Assembly (NCBI RefSeq): GCF_051401765.1
Contig: NC_135073.1
Location: 434,001 to 498,000, forward strand
Source of the DNA: Calliopsis andreniformis
Taxonomy: Eukaryota > Arthropoda > Insecta > Hymenoptera > Andrenidae
Direction of reading: 5' to 3'
DNA length: 64,000 bases
Each line of letters opens with the position of its first letter. Position 1 is the first letter of the stretch. Positions 60,521-64,000 of the stretch are shown here, piece by piece. The notes under the pieces are model-generated. The model made no database searches. It was not told the origin of the DNA and worked only from the letters and a program-made list of their open reading frames with translations. The position numbers were made by a program, and so were the translations under genes.

Positions 60521-62218
60521 ATTATTTCAATAATGGCCCTCGTGTGTTGGAAAGCAATTCAAGGTTGTGATTATTCAAATCTTTCCCCAGATTATTAAAG
60601 ATACTGTGAATATCTACGTACCTAGCACCTACGTTTGTCTAAATGTGGATAAGGATGGATTAACCCTCATCCGTTAAAAACATCGTCAACTTGATTCTGG
60701 ATAACATCGTTTTATTCACAGGTTGCCACGAATTTTATTGTGGATTGGATTGTAAGTTAAGTCCTCCACAAGTCCTCCTTTTGGTGTATAACCTGACACG
60801 CGATGGATAGTTTAGCAGCGAAAAGTCTTTGACGACACGATTTCCAAAACACATCGTCACTAATGAAACTTCCTCCTACACATCACTTTCTTAAAAGTAG
60901 TCATTTAATCATTCTTTTCTACGAATACAACTGTCTGAGCTGATTTCACTACCCACACGTTGAAAACAAAATCTCCTAGCTAGTCTTACGATGAGTTCTC
61001 TAGCCGGCTCCACTTTTTTTAACGTCTGTATCATCTCTTCTCTCTTACTCGCATCAATTGTTACAAGTTGTTAGTTAGGAACGAAACGCGATATACGGCA
61101 CGGAAATTCTCCACAAAAAATATTTTTGCTACTTACTAAATTATTTTTTGGAAAATTGGCGAAGTATCACAACGCTACATTAGCAACGACACGTTCAAAA
61201 TTTAACGCAATGGCCAGCCTTTTGTGACCCGTGTCTCCCTCGCAAAAATTACTCTATAGCTCTCTCCAAGTACGCTTTGAGTACTTCTTTGAGTTTGGAG
61301 TTCAGGTACAGCACGATAAGTGCTGAATCCGCGAGAGGGCAGCTTTTCGATAACAACGACCCAGACTTTTTTCAGGGCCGAAGTAGTTTTCTTGGGTTTT
61401 TAGCGATATCTTCAGGATACTTTTTCACTACGTACCATCAACTGGATACCTTTAAATTAAAAAATTATGCGGTCAAAGGGCCGAGAAAATAGTTAAGATG
61501 AGATACTACGGTATAATATTACGTCACTGAAATAGGTGTTTGTGTGTATTACTAGTGATTAATGTCGCTTAATATCCTTGAAATGGCTTCAGGAAGCTTA
61601 AGGTACTATGTATAACTGGAAAGAAGTCACTTGAGATAGCATAGGGATGAAATAGGTACTTTGTAAGTAAATATAAACGTTTTGCATATTTCTCTAATAA
61701 ATATAAACACTTATTGGTTCGAATAAGAATTTTGAAGCCACGATACTTAAAATAAGAATTTTAAGACCAGCTTTTGAAGTAGGCTTAATTCTTCTATTTA
61801 TTTTCTAAAATTGACTGTTATTTGCAATGCACGTCTTCGATTAAGAACTGAGCATCTAAATTTTCCCGTCACTGTATTGCACTTTAATTTCACACTTTTC
61901 TACTTTGTGTATACCGTATTTCTACAGCCTAGACAGATTTAATTCCATTGAATTCCAGGGAATCACAAAGGTCGACGTAACAGTCTAATATATTGCCATT
62001 CCTGAGTGGCAGATCGAATGTCTACCGCTGAACACGATCAAACGATTGAAACGAATTTTCACGTAATCACACGAAGACATTTTTATTTGTTGCAACGCGT
62101 TAAATAAATGTTTCGAAGAAAACAAATTGAAGGGGAAGGAAACAAAAGAAGAACGAAAGGAACTAAAACAAGAAAATTAAAGAAATGATGGACGGTTTCG
62201 TTACTCACTTTAATATTA
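60521..62218. other. Intergenic DNA, possibly old mariner sequence at the left
   Basis: 60521-60960 may be the eroded 5' part of the mariner gene, but the reading is too poor to claim. The rest is unrecognised. Confidence 0.35.
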
Positions 62219-62223
62219 CATAA

Positions 62224-63568
62224 GGGTCATTCCACGCGAAATCGGGCACGTTTCGGAGCAAGTTCTTGTAATTTGCTCAAATTTGAATATGTTGTAGTCT
62301 TTAACGATATTTAAACGTACCCTAAAGGATTTTTCAAAATTTTGAAAATTGTCGATTTTACAGCTGTTTGAAGTTAAGTGCTACCTTTTTTTTAAAAAAT
62401 TATAGCTATTGAACTAGTAAGCGGATGGAGATGAGCTTTACGGTGCTTATAGAGAAAACATTGAAGTTTGTAAAAAAAATTATTTCGTTTAAAAAAACTT
62501 GTTTTTTAATCATCTTTTTTGCAATTATTTTAAACAAATGCAGGTTTTTAAGATGATGCGCGATTTTAAAAATCTGAAAAAAAAGGAGAATATAGTTTGA
62601 TCCTTCCCCTTGATGGACAAACTTTCAAAAAGATGGACATTTTAAAATTGGCTCTGTGAAAATTGCCGAAAGTTGACGCTGCGTCGAGTCGCACTGCTGT
62701 GGCGGGCGCGTCGTCGCTAGCAGCCTACTCGACTCCAGCGGGCGAACGTGCGTTATTATTTGGAATCAAGGCGACTTCACCCAACATTACTCTACATTAT
62801 CTCCGAGCATTTGCAAGGTTTAATGCAATCAATAAATATTGGTAACTCAATCTTCGTCTTATTCTTGAAAACATAAATATAATCTCTTAAATCCTAGCTT
62901 TCATTTCGAAGATTTTGGTATGAATGCAGAATGGCACTTTTTTGCAACTTCACATGGCAAAAATGAATGTGATCTTGTCAATAAGTATCATTGACAAAGA
63001 GTGAGTTACCAATATTTGCCGCCTTGATCGCAAATAATAACGCACGTTCGTCCGCTGGACACGAGTAGGCTGCCAGCGACGACGCGCCCGCCACAGCAGT
63101 GCGACTCGACGCAGCGTCAACTTTCAGCAATTTTCACAGGGCCAATTTTAAAATGTCCATCTTTTTGAAAGTTTGTCCATCAAGGGGAAGGATCAAACTA
63201 TATTCTCCTTTTTTTTCAGATTTTTAAAATCGCGCATCATCTTAAAAACCTGCATTTGTTTAAAATAATTGCAAAAAAGATGATTAAAAAACAAGTTTTT
63301 TTAAACGAAATAATTTTTTTTACAAACTTCAATGTTTTCTCTATAAGCACCGTAAAGCTCATCTCCATCCGCTTACTAGTTCAATAGCTATAATTTTTTA
63401 AAAAAAAGGTAGCACTTAACTTCAAACAGCTGTAAAATCGACAATTTTCAAAATTTTGAAAAATCCTTTAGGGTACGTTTAAATATCGTTAAAGACTACA
63501 ACATATTCAAATTTGAGCAAATTACAAGAACTTGCTCCGAAACGTGCCCGATTTCGCGTGGAATGACT
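62224..63568. mobile_element. GGGTCATTCC foldback, long copy
   Basis: The arms (about 62224-62773 and 63022-63568) are inverted copies with few differences. The ends are GGGTCATTCCACGCGAAAT and AGTCATTCCACGCGAAAT. CATAA flanks both sides (62219-62223, 63569-63573), a 5 bp duplication. The central loop of about 250 bp itself starts and ends with a paired AATATTGGTAACTCA block. There is no transposase. The same family interrupts the TAG-MITE at 29089-29809. Confidence 0.88.
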
Positions 63569-63573
63569 CATAA

Positions 63574-64000
63574 GCAATTTGTAAAAGTGTTCTTAAATAT
63601 GTATTAGGCATTTTATTGACACTTTTATTCTATATACATGTAATTTCCGACTAATATGTGTAAGATTAAAAAACGTGCAAATATATTAAATTGTAGGGTT
63701 GATTTAACAAAATACGATACAATATCTATTTCAAGTTTGACTTTCGAATTAATTGAATCTTGAAAAAATTGAAGAATTAAAATTAATAAGTGTCAAATGA
63801 AGGCAATAAATACTAAATATTAGTGTATAACACTATAGTAGGCATATGTTTTGCACTACTAAGAACGCGAAATTAACTAAATAAAACTAATTTTGAATTA
63901 GTTGAAATGAATTTATCGAAACATTTGGAAGAAAACTTCTAAACATTTTTGTAACATATTTCAAAATTCTAGTTAGCCGTAGAACTAGTCGATGTTTGCA
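63574..64000. other. AT-rich intergenic DNA
   Basis: Nothing recognised to the window end. Confidence 0.4.

Overview
This is AT-rich eukaryotic nuclear DNA. It has long non-coding stretches, microsatellites and many DNA-transposon remnants, and no bacterial-style operons. The mix of families (Tigger/jerky, piggyBac, BED-hAT, Tc1/mariner, Harbinger-like MITEs and many foldback elements) suggests an insect. A hymenopteran such as an ant is my guess from general texture, not a demonstrated assignment. I found no host protein-coding gene I can defend. Almost everything recognisable is a mobile element.

Layout. 1-1229: open, window-truncated Tigger/jerky-type transposase (minus). 1681-5839: copies of a palindromic TA-flanked MITE family (called TAG-MITE here; ends CAGTAATGTTGCGGACGAGA) and a 1.1 kb foldback (3703-4823). 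5842-8402: decayed DDE transposon with long terminal inverted repeats (TIRs), a broken transposase and a 20/23 bp minisatellite. 10057-15164: smaller inverted-repeat elements, a dispersed repeat (R1), an unexplained GC-richer island (about 12530-13140) and a hAT-like element holding a TAG-MITE. 18377-22060: pogo-like MITE, GC-rich LTR-like block, small MITE and a 1.0 kb palindrome. 22860-28807: complete Tigger element whose transposase is split by a 3.45 kb TTAA-flanked insertion, itself filled with younger MITEs. 28819-29947: TAG-MITE interrupted by a foldback with a 5 bp target-site duplication (TSD). 30188-33620: piggyBac-type MITE, a 28-G run and a piggyBac transposase pseudogene. 38980-40228: BED-hAT transposase with a credible intron and one frameshift. 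42186-42892: Tc1 remnant. 44010-45920: half-palindrome, TAG-MITE and the first of three CA-repeat elements. 46536-48072: Harbinger-like MITE, LINE fragment and zinc-binding transposase tail. 50150-55603: R1 copies, a 1.08 kb near-perfect palindrome, a mariner remnant, a MITE and the second CA-repeat element. 60025-60520: third CA-repeat element beside a mariner remnant. 62224-63568: long copy of the 5 bp-TSD foldback.

The features do not work together as a pathway. The value of the window is its record of nested insertions. The points I would look at again are: the in-frame TTAA insertion in the Tigger transposase; a short ORF kept open in four TAG-MITE copies; a roughly 35 bp core shared by otherwise different repeats; and the spliced structure of the BED-hAT gene. 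All calls come from reading the sequence by eye. No database search was run.
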